A stretch of 32,243 nt of DNA from Candidatus Poribacteria bacterium (GTDB taxonomy: Bacteria; Poribacteria; WGA-4E; WGA-3G). The DNA is taken from positions 1 to 32,243 of the forward strand of contig PYJA01000019.1 in assembly GCA_003635185.1 (NCBI GenBank), written 5' to 3'. Shown piece after piece: positions 1-7,163 of the stretch (the first letter of the stretch is position 1; each line of letters begins with the position of its first letter). Under the pieces are notes generated by a model that worked only from the letters and a program-made list of their open reading frames with translations, was not told the origin of the DNA and searched no databases. Made by a program: the position numbers and the translations under genes.

Positions 1-762
1 TTCAATGCTCATTTGGCGCACCCCTTGTTCAATACCTTGTTCAATACCTTGTTCAATACCTTGTTCAATACCTTGTTCAATACCGCGTTGCCTAACGCGT
101 TCATAAAAAGGAGATTCTTGCATGATTGCCTCCAATATAGGATCCTGAAAAAACTCAGGTGGATGTGCTAAACTCCCGAAAAGCGAGAGCGCAAATAAAA
201 GGGTAGCCCGCATCTCTCTGCCAACATCAACTGCCTGGGTTGTCTCTATACATTTTTCAACCCAAGCTTGAGGTGTCATGTCTGCGGGCGGTTTCATCAA
301 AGCTGTGAAAGGCAGCAACCCAACGGCTTCGGGATCTAAAAACGATTCACCCTCTAACTCATAGATACGGATAACGTTATAATGGAACGACACGCCGCCC
401 CGTTGCGTGTTTCCATATCTATAAAAACCAAGGTCCCTTCGCCCCGCAGGAGGACGGAAATACAACACCGTTGAATAGACATTCTTCTCATGCTCAAGAG
501 CGAGAAAACTTGAATAGGCCAGCATTCGTAAGGGCATCGGTTTATGCGTGCTGTCATCGGTTTGTGCCTCTATATGTAAGATCGCCTCCTCATCAGGGAG
601 TCGGACATGAAACGTCATATCACTATGATGCATTCGAACCGTGGCTTGCTCTGTGTTCAAGCGATCTCCGACTTCCACTTCTGAGGTCTTGAGTGCCAAC
701 ACTGCTAAGTGATGCGGGAATTCCCCGGTAACGTGTTTGAAGATTTCATCATAATAGGGCAT
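1..762 (-). CDS. Rpn/PD-(D/E)XK nuclease-like protein, C-terminus cut by window edge
   Basis: I read 254 codons from an ATG at 762 leftward, open to the window edge. The N-terminus is MPYYDEIFKHVTGEFP. Residues about 49-67 hold an acidic residue followed by LHIEAQT, the E-x-Q core typical of the Rpn / putative-transposase branch of the PD-(D/E)XK nuclease superfamily. The middle of the protein is helical. The visible end is five exact GIEQ repeats (residues 227-246), a tail often seen in Rpn-like proteins, which are described as recombination-promoting DNA endonucleases in enterobacteria. There is no Shine-Dalgarno at the ATG. A consensus promoter puts the predicted transcription start almost on the start codon. 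Function here is inferred from family only. The family call is good; activity is unknown because the C-terminus is outside the window. Confidence 0.8.
   Translation of the reverse strand, partial: MPYYDEIFKHVTGEFPHHLAVLALKTSEVEVGDRLNTEQATVRMHHSDMTFHVRLPDEEAILHIEAQTDDSTHKPMPLRMLAYSSFLALEHEKNVYSTVLYFRPPAGRRDLGFYRYGNTQRGGVSFHYNVIRIYELEGESFLDPEAVGLLPFTALMKPPADMTPQAWVEKCIETTQAVDVGREMRATLLFALSLFGSLAHPPEFFQDPILEAIMQESPFYERVRQRGIEQGIEQGIEQGIEQGIEQGVRQMSIE
25..84. repeat. 12-bp tandem repeat, five units, coding
   Basis: Five exact copies of TTGTTCAATACC lie end to end. Read on the minus strand they encode GIEQ x5 in the Rpn-like gene. The unit is a multiple of three, so gain or loss of copies would keep the reading frame. 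A degenerate sixth unit (GVRQ) follows in the protein. Confidence 0.95.
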
Positions 763-768
763 ATACGT

Positions 769-798
769 ATTATATCCGCATTCATGGAAAAATGTCAA
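769..798 (-). promoter_or_regulatory. Consensus sigma70-type promoter for the Rpn-like gene
   Basis: On the minus strand TTGACA (798-793) and TATAAT (774-769) are separated by 18 bases, and both hexamers are perfect. The expected start of transcription, 6-8 bases after the -10 box, falls at about 761-763, on the ATG at 762. The mRNA is therefore predicted to be leaderless, which fits the absence of a ribosome binding site. Confidence 0.65.
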
Positions 799-923
799 GC
801 GTTTTCACGGCGGGGTTATCTTAGCAACTTCAAAAAATAAATTAATACGGGTTTCGATTCATCACAATTTAGAGAGGCCGCCAATTGTCGTATCATTATT
901 TAGCTAAAACTCTCTTATTAGGA

Positions 924-2048
924 CTATTGCTCTTCAATTGCTTCAACGTTGGCGCGGGGCAGAGTCGTTTTTTTGCCATCTTCAAATTCGACTTGCAGCA
1001 CGCGCACCTCTGCTTCTGTTTCCAATTTCTGTAGTTCAATCGGTAATTCGGTAACGTGTCCCAATTTGCCAAAATGCGGTTCACGAATAACACGGACAGG
1101 ACTACCAATCTCTAACGTCCCAGCAGGTACATCAGTCCCTGTGTTTTCGGTTTCTGTAACCAACGGAATAAGTATCTCTGGTCGGACAACACCTGCACGA
1201 ATTTGGGTAGCACCGTTGATAGCAGTTTTCATGCCTTCGCGCTGTTTTAGCAGTGCAAAAGTGCGTTCCGCCATGGCGATGCTGCCAAATCCTTCGGTGA
1301 TAACCAATGTAATGCCGAGTTCTTCAGAACCGGTAATTGCTACACCGAGTTCATAGCCGAGAAGTTGCCGCAAGTCCGCATCATCAATACCACCAGCGAT
1401 GATGCCGTGGACACCCAGTTGGATCGCTTTCTGAATTGCATCGGTTGTGACCAACGCACCCCCAACGAGTATGTCCTCTTTATGTTCAGGTAGGATCTGT
1501 TCTGCTGTCAACTCCTCATTCGGTGAATTTGCCACCATAACTAAGTTGCCGACCGTCTCGCCACCCACACCGAAGATACCTTGGATATACGTTCCGTAGG
1601 TTTCCACAGTGACACCTTCATTCGGGATAGTCTCAGTTATCGTGCCATCTGTGTAAGCCTTAAGTTCAACAGGGATAGGGGGTTCGCGTAGGATGACCTG
1701 TCCTGTAACATCGGATATAGACTCAATCGTGCCAGCAATAGGTGAACGTGCCTGTGATTTGAAAAGTCCGAAAAGTCCCTTTGTTGTGGCGATGATTTCG
1801 TCTTCTGAGACGGTTTCACCTATAGGTTTGAGCATATATTCTGCGATTTCTTCTGGTGGCACACTGAGTAGGTTTGCCACGTTTAACAACTGCACGTTGC
1901 CCGGCAAATCTGCCTTTGCCACGATGTCTTCTGCTTTAACCGTGGCACCAGTTTCAACAAGAACCTCACCCTCAAGTGGAAGTCGACGTTCTTTCTCAAT
2001 TGTCATCCCCTCCGTGACTTTAAGTCCGGGGGTATATGCATGCGCCAT
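924..2048 (-). CDS. Unassigned protein with barrel-sandwich-like N-domain and KOW-like C-domain
   Basis: 374 residues with no signal peptide or membrane segment. The first ~180 residues are beta-rich with repeated glycine turns (for example SPIAGTIESISDVTGQVILR near residues 102-121), resembling barrel-sandwich/lipoyl-like folds. Residues ~200-300 form an alpha/beta domain with IQLGVHGIIAGGIDDADLRQ. The last ~60 residues contain GSPVRVIREPHFGKLGHV, which matches the KOW/SH3-like pattern of NusG-type proteins. I see no catalytic motif and cannot name a function. The ATG at 2048 is supported by GAGG 7 bases upstream. The gene is divergent from the LarA-like gene across a 225-bp spacer. A role in nucleic-acid or ribosome binding is possible from the KOW motif, but this is inference. 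Confidence 0.7.
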   Translation of the reverse strand: MAHAYTPGLKVTEGMTIEKERRLPLEGEVLVETGATVKAEDIVAKADLPGNVQLLNVANLLSVPPEEIAEYMLKPIGETVSEDEIIATTKGLFGLFKSQARSPIAGTIESISDVTGQVILREPPIPVELKAYTDGTITETIPNEGVTVETYGTYIQGIFGVGGETVGNLVMVANSPNEELTAEQILPEHKEDILVGGALVTTDAIQKAIQLGVHGIIAGGIDDADLRQLLGYELGVAITGSEELGITLVITEGFGSIAMAERTFALLKQREGMKTAINGATQIRAGVVRPEILIPLVTETENTGTDVPAGTLEIGSPVRVIREPHFGKLGHVTELPIELQKLETEAEVRVLQVEFEDGKKTTLPRANVEAIEEQ

Positions 2049-2141
2049 TAATTAACCTCAACTGCAAAATGGAGTCTGCTTTCATCAGTTTTAAATGTGC
2101 TATAGCAAAATAGCTGCAGGCACTGAAAAAAACCACTACAA

Positions 2142-2177
2142 CCTATCACTATTAAAATAGTAGCACATGTGGATAGG
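2142..2177. promoter_or_regulatory. Nested dyad in the divergent spacer
   Basis: CCTATC (2142-2147) pairs with GATAGG (2172-2177). Inside it, ACTATT-AA-AATAGT (2148-2161) is a perfect short palindrome. It lies between two divergent genes and 19 bases upstream of the predicted -35 of the rightward gene, so it could be an operator. There is no direct evidence for a binding protein. Confidence 0.3.
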
Positions 2178-2195
2178 AAAAGTCAAATAAAAAAC

Positions 2196-2224
2196 TTGCA
2201 CTATCCCTCTAACTATGCTAAAAT
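2196..2224 (+). promoter_or_regulatory. Predicted promoter for the LarA-like operon
   Basis: TTGCAC (2196-2201), a 17-base spacer and TAAAAT (2219-2224) give a good sigma70-type match. The predicted start near 2231 leaves a leader of about 43 bases before the ATG at 2274. Confidence 0.45.
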
Positions 2225-2273
2225 ACTATAAATTCTAAGCTATAGCCAGACATATTGAGATATTGGGTTTTTA

Positions 2274-3824
2274 ATGAAATACTTTACCTACTTCGGAAAT
2301 CACCTCGTCAATGCGAAAATACCGGACAATTCAGAGGTGTTCTATGCTAAACCGCCGCTGCCGGGCATAAAACGTGCAGCGCTCAGTGAGCATACACAGC
2401 GCGCCTTTGAAAACCCCCTTGAAATGCCGCCGCTACGTGAACTTGTTAACGGCAATTCAAAAGTGCTGATCCTATTTGATGATAACTGTCAACCTTTTCC
2501 GCTAACCAAAAAGCCGGATATGCGGCAGATTATGATAGAAACGCTGTTGAAAATGCTGGACGATTACGGAGTAGAAAAAAAGAATATCCAACTGATATGT
2601 GCAGTCGCCCTCCACCGCAAGATGAAAGAACATGAACTCGCTTATATGTTAGGCAAAGACATTATGGACGAGTTCTATCCGCACCAACTCCGAAATTTTG
2701 ACGCTGAAGATGCCGAACAGATTGTTGAAGTAGGGAGAACAGAACATGATGAAATCGTTGAGACAGACAGAGCTGCTCTTGATGCTGATCTAATCATTTA
2801 TGTAGATATGATCCAGATTCCGCTCAACGGCGGACACAAATCTGTGGCAGTGGGTCTTGGCACGTATAACTCTATTGCCCCCCATCACTCGCCGCACATG
2901 ACATCGGAGAGTCCGCATGTGATGCAGCCAGAAGGCTCACACATGCATGCATGTATTGAGCGGATGAGTCGTCTTATTCAGAAAGAGACACCGATTTTAG
3001 TGCTTGAAGCGGCGATGAATGGCGCGATATATCCGTTCCATCTTCGTTATGTTGGAAAACCTAATCGAGACTGCAACATTGCTGAAAAAATTATCAAAAC
3101 ATTTACACCTGCAACCTTATCGCTTTTACCTGAATCTGTCCGATATAATATACTCAAAAGTGTGCGAACAGACTATGAACCGATAGAAGTGAACGCAGGC
3201 GACATTGATGCTGTGCACGCAAAAACGTTGGCATCAATGAAGGAGCAATTAGCAATTGATATTCCGCGGCAGTATAGCACCTTAGTGTTTGGACTGCCCG
3301 ATCTGAGTCCTTATGCAGTCGATGCGCGCATAAATCCAGTTTTGGTCGTAAGCGACATATTGGGCTATGTTTTCAACTGGTTCTATAACAAACCGCTAAT
3401 CAAAGAGAACGGTGTTGTCATCATCATGAACCCGACTTATGAGATATTTCATGAAGAGTATCACGTAGCATATAAGATGTTTTATGATGAAGTACTTGCG
3501 GATACAACAGAACCGTTTGAGATGCAACAGAAGTATCAGGAAAAATACGCGAAGGACGAGTATTTAATTGAGTGCTATCGGAATAAATTTGCTCATCACG
3601 GTTTTCATCCGTTTACGGTTTGGTATTGGGCAACGTATCCGCTGAAATATCTATCAAAGGTGATTTTGGTAGGTCCAAAAGAACCGCGGGTGGCGCAGCG
3701 ATTAGGCGTTGAGTGGGCAAAGAATTTAGACGATGCGCTTGCAATGGCACGCGCGATTTCTGGTGAAGATGATGTCGTTGCCTTAACGATGCCACCGTTT
3801 TTCTATGCCAATGTAGGAGATTAA
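2274..3824 (+). CDS. LarA-like (DUF2088) lactate-racemase-family protein
   Basis: 516 residues, longer than the ~425 of classical LarA. LarA racemases use a nickel-pincer nucleotide bound to a lysine. Recognisable landmarks are DDNCQPFP (residues 69-76) in place of the usual D-x-T-R-P, ALHRKMKEHEL (112-122) with H114 aligning to catalytic His108 of the Lactiplantibacillus enzyme, GGHKSVAVGLG (186-196) with K189 at the cofactor lysine, and H205 about where His200 sits. The DxTRP arginine appears to be glutamine (Q73), and the second catalytic His (His174) has no clear equivalent. Family membership is therefore firm, but lactate racemase activity is doubtful and the substrate is probably different. 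No larB/larC/larE cofactor genes are in view. It heads a long plus-strand run. No strong ribosome site precedes the ATG. Residue equivalences are from memory of the family. Confidence 0.82.
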   Translation: MKYFTYFGNHLVNAKIPDNSEVFYAKPPLPGIKRAALSEHTQRAFENPLEMPPLRELVNGNSKVLILFDDNCQPFPLTKKPDMRQIMIETLLKMLDDYGVEKKNIQLICAVALHRKMKEHELAYMLGKDIMDEFYPHQLRNFDAEDAEQIVEVGRTEHDEIVETDRAALDADLIIYVDMIQIPLNGGHKSVAVGLGTYNSIAPHHSPHMTSESPHVMQPEGSHMHACIERMSRLIQKETPILVLEAAMNGAIYPFHLRYVGKPNRDCNIAEKIIKTFTPATLSLLPESVRYNILKSVRTDYEPIEVNAGDIDAVHAKTLASMKEQLAIDIPRQYSTLVFGLPDLSPYAVDARINPVLVVSDILGYVFNWFYNKPLIKENGVVIIMNPTYEIFHEEYHVAYKMFYDEVLADTTEPFEMQQKYQEKYAKDEYLIECYRNKFAHHGFHPFTVWYWATYPLKYLSKVILVGPKEPRVAQRLGVEWAKNLDDALAMARAISGEDDVVALTMPPFFYANVGD

Positions 3825-3857
3825 TACCACGTTTCAATGTGTTTATAGGAGTACCTA

Positions 3858-4058
3858 ATGATTAAAAATTCCCCTATTGTCGAAGATACCCGAAGGATTC
3901 GTCGTCAAATCTCAGCAAAATTTGACCATAATATCAGTCGTTATATCGCCTACTTGCAAAGTGAGGCAATTCGGCGAAAAAAAACAAGAAGTACTGTCAA
4001 CCTAAGCAAAACTCCAATACCAGCAACCGAACGCCGACAGCTGAAAACTGATGGCTAA
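3858..4058 (+). CDS. Small basic hypothetical protein
   Basis: 66 residues with AGGAG correctly placed upstream of the ATG, and tight spacing to both neighbours (33 and 10 bases), so it is probably a real operon member. The N-terminal half (SPIVEDTRRIRRQISAKFD, residues 5-23) recalls a widespread family of small proteins beginning with D-P-I-V-E-E-x-R-x-I-R and a FNYDL-like segment, some of which sit beside toxin genes. The second half is lysine/arginine-rich and looks disordered. Function is unknown. The family resemblance is from memory and unverified. Confidence 0.6.
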   Translation: MIKNSPIVEDTRRIRRQISAKFDHNISRYIAYLQSEAIRRKKTRSTVNLSKTPIPATERRQLKTDG

Positions 4059-4068
4059 TTGAGACATT

Positions 4069-5649
4069 ATGATAACAAATAAAAAGATACCAATTGAAGA
4101 AGAATTGAAAGAGGAATTTCAGGAATTTTTACGAAAGAAGTACGGCGACGGTGTTAGTGTGAGCGTTGACCGTGTTCATGTAGCGAGACCTCATGACTTA
4201 TCAGATCAAACAGCAGGTGAACCACCCGAACCGCAAAAAACCTTTGATTTAAAGTTTGATCTCAAACCGAAGGACATAAAGAAATACTTGGATAGATATG
4301 TCATAAAGCAGGATGAGGCAAAAAAAGCACTCGCTATTGCTGTCTGTGACCACTATAACCACGTCCGAGAATGCCATGAAAATCCTGATGCTGCAGATAC
4401 CGACTATTCTAAACAAAATATTGTCATGCTCGGTCCGACAGGTGTTGGCAAAACTTATCTCATCAGACACATCGCCAAGTTAATCGGTGTGCCGTTTGTT
4501 AAAGCAGATGCTACCCGATTTAGCGAAACAGGTTATGTTGGTGCCAATGTAGACGACTTAATTCGTGAACTTGTTGCACAAGCAGATGATAACCTTGAAT
4601 TGGCACAATACGGCATAATCTATCTTGATGAAGCGGATAAGATTGCGACACCACCGAATATCATCGGACGCGATGTCAGTGGGCGTGGTGTACAGATTGG
4701 ACTTCTCAAATTGATGGAAGAAACAGAAGTTGACCTTAGAGGCGGCAACGATGTCGCGTCTCAGATGCGCGCGGCGATGGAATTCCAGAAAAGTGGCAAG
4801 GTGGAAAAAGAGGTGATAAATACCCGCCATATCCTGTTTATTATCAGTGGTGCGTTTACCGGTATGGAAAAGATTATCAAGAAACGCATGCACCAAAGCA
4901 GAATCGGTTTTAATGCGGAAATAGCAAGCCAAAAAGATGACTCCGCACAGTATTTTGAACACGTAACCCCGAAAGACTTTATCGATTTCGGTTTTGAACC
5001 AGAATTCATCGGTAGACTTCCTGTACATGTTGTATGTAGTGAATTGGCTGTTGACGACCTGTTCCATATTTTGAAACATTCAGAAGGTTCTATCATTCGG
5101 CAATATGAAAACGCCTTCCGTGCTTACGGCATTACCGTGCTGTTTTCCGACTGTGGATTGCGCCGAGTTGCTGAAAAAGCAATTGAACAGAAAACCGGTG
5201 CGCGTGCCTTGATGACTGTCTGTGAGAAAGTCTTGCGCAACTATAAGTTTGAACTTCCATCTACAAGTGTTTCGGAATTAGTTGTTACCGCAGAGGTTGT
5301 TGATGATCCTGATGCCGAGCTCAACCGGATTACGGAAGATGCGGATTACAATCGAAAAACAGTCATGCATGAACAGATTCGCAGATATGAAGCACAATTC
5401 TGTGCCGATCACGATTTGAAGATTGCATTTGACGCAGAAGCAACTGAAGCCATTTGTGCGCGCGCTTCAGCAGAAGAGAAATCTATATCACAGGTCTGTG
5501 CTGATATCCTAAAAAGTTATCAGCACGGGTTGAACCTCATTAAACAGAATACAGGGGAATCATCATTCACCTTTCCAAAGGAAGTTGTCCAAAATCCCGA
5601 TCCAATACTTGAAGAATGGATCCGTGAGTCATATACCGCAAAACGTTGA
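4069..5649 (+). CDS. Divergent ClpX-like AAA+ unfoldase with duplicated small domain
   Basis: 526 residues. ClpX motifs in order are: Walker A GPTGVGKT (122-129), pore loop GYVG (155-158), Walker B IYLDEAD (184-190), sensor 1 near 259-263, IGF ClpP-docking loop in SRIGFNAE (277-284), arginine finger in EFIGRLP (312-318), and sensor 2 GAR (377-379). The N-terminal zinc-binding domain of ClpX is absent; instead there are ~60 residues of acidic/basic helix and linker. Where ClpX has its short RKH loop there is a longer unrelated insert (about 221-253). After the normal small domain (IRQYENAFRAYGITVLF..., 343-396) comes a second, similar segment (IRRYEAQFCADHDLKIAF..., 437-491), suggesting domain duplication. 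The protein probably unfolds proteins for ClpP or acts alone; specificity likely differs from housekeeping ClpX. No clpP is in the window. It lies 10 bases after the small ORF and 29 before the hemoprotein gene. Confidence 0.88.
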   Translation: MITNKKIPIEEELKEEFQEFLRKKYGDGVSVSVDRVHVARPHDLSDQTAGEPPEPQKTFDLKFDLKPKDIKKYLDRYVIKQDEAKKALAIAVCDHYNHVRECHENPDAADTDYSKQNIVMLGPTGVGKTYLIRHIAKLIGVPFVKADATRFSETGYVGANVDDLIRELVAQADDNLELAQYGIIYLDEADKIATPPNIIGRDVSGRGVQIGLLKLMEETEVDLRGGNDVASQMRAAMEFQKSGKVEKEVINTRHILFIISGAFTGMEKIIKKRMHQSRIGFNAEIASQKDDSAQYFEHVTPKDFIDFGFEPEFIGRLPVHVVCSELAVDDLFHILKHSEGSIIRQYENAFRAYGITVLFSDCGLRRVAEKAIEQKTGARALMTVCEKVLRNYKFELPSTSVSELVVTAEVVDDPDAELNRITEDADYNRKTVMHEQIRRYEAQFCADHDLKIAFDAEATEAICARASAEEKSISQVCADILKSYQHGLNLIKQNTGESSFTFPKEVVQNPDPILEEWIRESYTAKR

Positions 5650-5678
5650 ACCGAAGGAATTTATAAAAAAATTATATT

Positions 5679-6407
5679 ATGCAAACAGAGAGACCTACAC
5701 GACCAGAACCGTTAGACATTCGCGAGATAGGGACTCCTATTGATGGAGAACCACAATATAGCGACCGTCGGTTGTTCCTACAACTCCATGTCTTTGAAGA
5801 GTGCCACGACCCCGCATTCATCATTGAAACGCTTGAAAATAGTAATCTGGACGCAGTTCTGTACAACGATCTGAATCATCCAACAGGTATCGGTGTGCTT
5901 TTTCTGGCGGAAAACCCAGCGGCGTTAATTACAGAAACCCGTTCCTTATTGAAAAAGACACAAGAAACTTCTAACTTAATTTATCGTCCTGAAATGACAA
6001 TGATCGGCAGAACCTATTCAAGCGGTAGAGAACCTAATTTGGAAGAGTGGCTCCTCAACAAACCGCGTAATAATGTTCTCAATCCTGATTTTCCTTGGGC
6101 AATTTGGTACCCGTTAAGACGAAAACCCGAATTCTATCAACTTGATAGACGCGATCAAGGAAAAATCTTAGGCGAACACGCGAGGCTCGGGCGTAGTTAT
6201 GCAGCTGGAGGCTACGCAAGTGACATCCGCTTGGCATGCTTCGGATTAGATACCAATGACAACGAATTTGTGATTGGGTTGGTAGGGCCGGAATTGTATC
6301 CGTTATCACGACTGATACAGGATATGCGCAAAACTGAGCAGACAACTAAATACATAGAATCGCTTGGTCCCTTCTTTGTTGGAAAAGTTCGGGAGCAGTT
6401 TAATTAG
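5679..6407 (+). CDS. Chlorite-dismutase-family (HemQ-like) hemoprotein
   Basis: 242 residues. The C-terminal half matches the Cld/HemQ family: YQLDRRDQGKILGEHARLGR (153-172), a GLD turn at 189-191, FVIGLVG, and FFVGK near the end. H167 in GEHARLGRSY is the expected proximal heme ligand. The family includes chlorite dismutases and the coproheme decarboxylase HemQ/ChdC of heme synthesis. The distal glutamine typical of HemQ is not obvious here (D182 or R184 fall nearby), so the reaction cannot be assigned. No heme-pathway gene is adjacent. The ATG has no close Shine-Dalgarno; AAGGAA lies about 20 bases upstream. It is probably cotranscribed with the ClpX-like gene. Confidence 0.78.
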   Translation: MQTERPTRPEPLDIREIGTPIDGEPQYSDRRLFLQLHVFEECHDPAFIIETLENSNLDAVLYNDLNHPTGIGVLFLAENPAALITETRSLLKKTQETSNLIYRPEMTMIGRTYSSGREPNLEEWLLNKPRNNVLNPDFPWAIWYPLRRKPEFYQLDRRDQGKILGEHARLGRSYAAGGYASDIRLACFGLDTNDNEFVIGLVGPELYPLSRLIQDMRKTEQTTKYIESLGPFFVGKVREQFN

Positions 6408-6434
6408 CATTTACCTGAAACATAAAACTGAAAA

Positions 6435-7160
6435 ATGAGAAACATACTTGCAGTCTGCACTAAAGAACTTTATACGTATTTCGTTTCACCGATTGCCTAT
6501 TTTGTCTGTATTGTATTTTCAGCAATTTCAGGGTTTCTTTTTTCTATCACTTTAATATATGAAAGTAGCAATAACGGTTATAGTGCTGGCGTAATGCAGA
6601 CGGTCTTCGGTCTGCTCGCAACTATCCTACTCTTTTTTACACCTGTGTTAACGATGAAACTGTTCGCCGAAGAGCGTAAATCAGGATCAATCGAACTCCT
6701 TCTAACCTCACCGATTACAGATGGGCAGGTAGTCATCGGAAAATTTCTTGCAAGTTGGATACTTGTTTTAATCATGCTTGTTTTGACACTTCTCTACCCG
6801 TTTTTGACACGACGTTTCGGTCCTTTAGATGGGGGGATTCTACTAAGCGGTTATCTCGGTCTGATTCTGATCAGTTCATGCTTTCTTGCATTTGGTTTAC
6901 TGATGTCCTCAATGAGCAAGAATCAAATTGTTGCTGCGCTGACAAGTTTTGGTTTTTTTTTAACATTGTGGGTGATAGGTTCTCTATCTGCGCGCTCTGG
7001 GTCAATTGGACAATTTCTAAGTTATCTATCATTTCTTGAGCACTACAACAATTTTGCCCGAGGCGTTATCCAACTAAAAGATGTTGTTTACTACGTTAGT
7101 TTTACAGGTATCTGTCTTTTTGCAACGTTCAAGTCAATTGAGTCGTCAAAATGGAGATAA
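6435..7160 (+). CDS. ABC-2 type permease (GldF-like)
   Basis: 241 residues with about six predicted membrane helices. The cytoplasmic segment AEERKSGSIELLLTSPIT (near residues 78-95) is the coupling region typical of ABC-2 permeases in GldF/NosY-like export systems. It is followed after 3 bases by a GldG-family gene and then a DUF4340 gene, the usual order in this transporter cluster. The normally adjacent ATP-binding subunit is not in the operon or anywhere in the window. Substrate is unknown; in Bacteroidetes the GldF/GldG pair is tied to gliding, but in other phyla the role is open. Confidence 0.88.
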   Translation: MRNILAVCTKELYTYFVSPIAYFVCIVFSAISGFLFSITLIYESSNNGYSAGVMQTVFGLLATILLFFTPVLTMKLFAEERKSGSIELLLTSPITDGQVVIGKFLASWILVLIMLVLTLLYPFLTRRFGPLDGGILLSGYLGLILISSCFLAFGLLMSSMSKNQIVAALTSFGFFLTLWVIGSLSARSGSIGQFLSYLSFLEHYNNFARGVIQLKDVVYYVSFTGICLFATFKSIESSKWR

Positions 7161-7163
7161 GGA

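Noticed and set aside
25-84. Possible CRISPR or other DNA repeat array
   Set aside because: Direct 12-bp units without spacers lie inside a reading frame and encode GIEQ repeats.
1693-2055. 120-codon plus-strand ORF
   Set aside because: Lies wholly opposite the well-supported minus-strand gene at 924-2048; its protein is low in family-like features and rich in S, V and T as expected of a shadow frame.
4558-5079. 173-codon minus-strand ORF
   Set aside because: Antisense to the ClpX-like AAA+ core, which has intact motifs; no family-like features.
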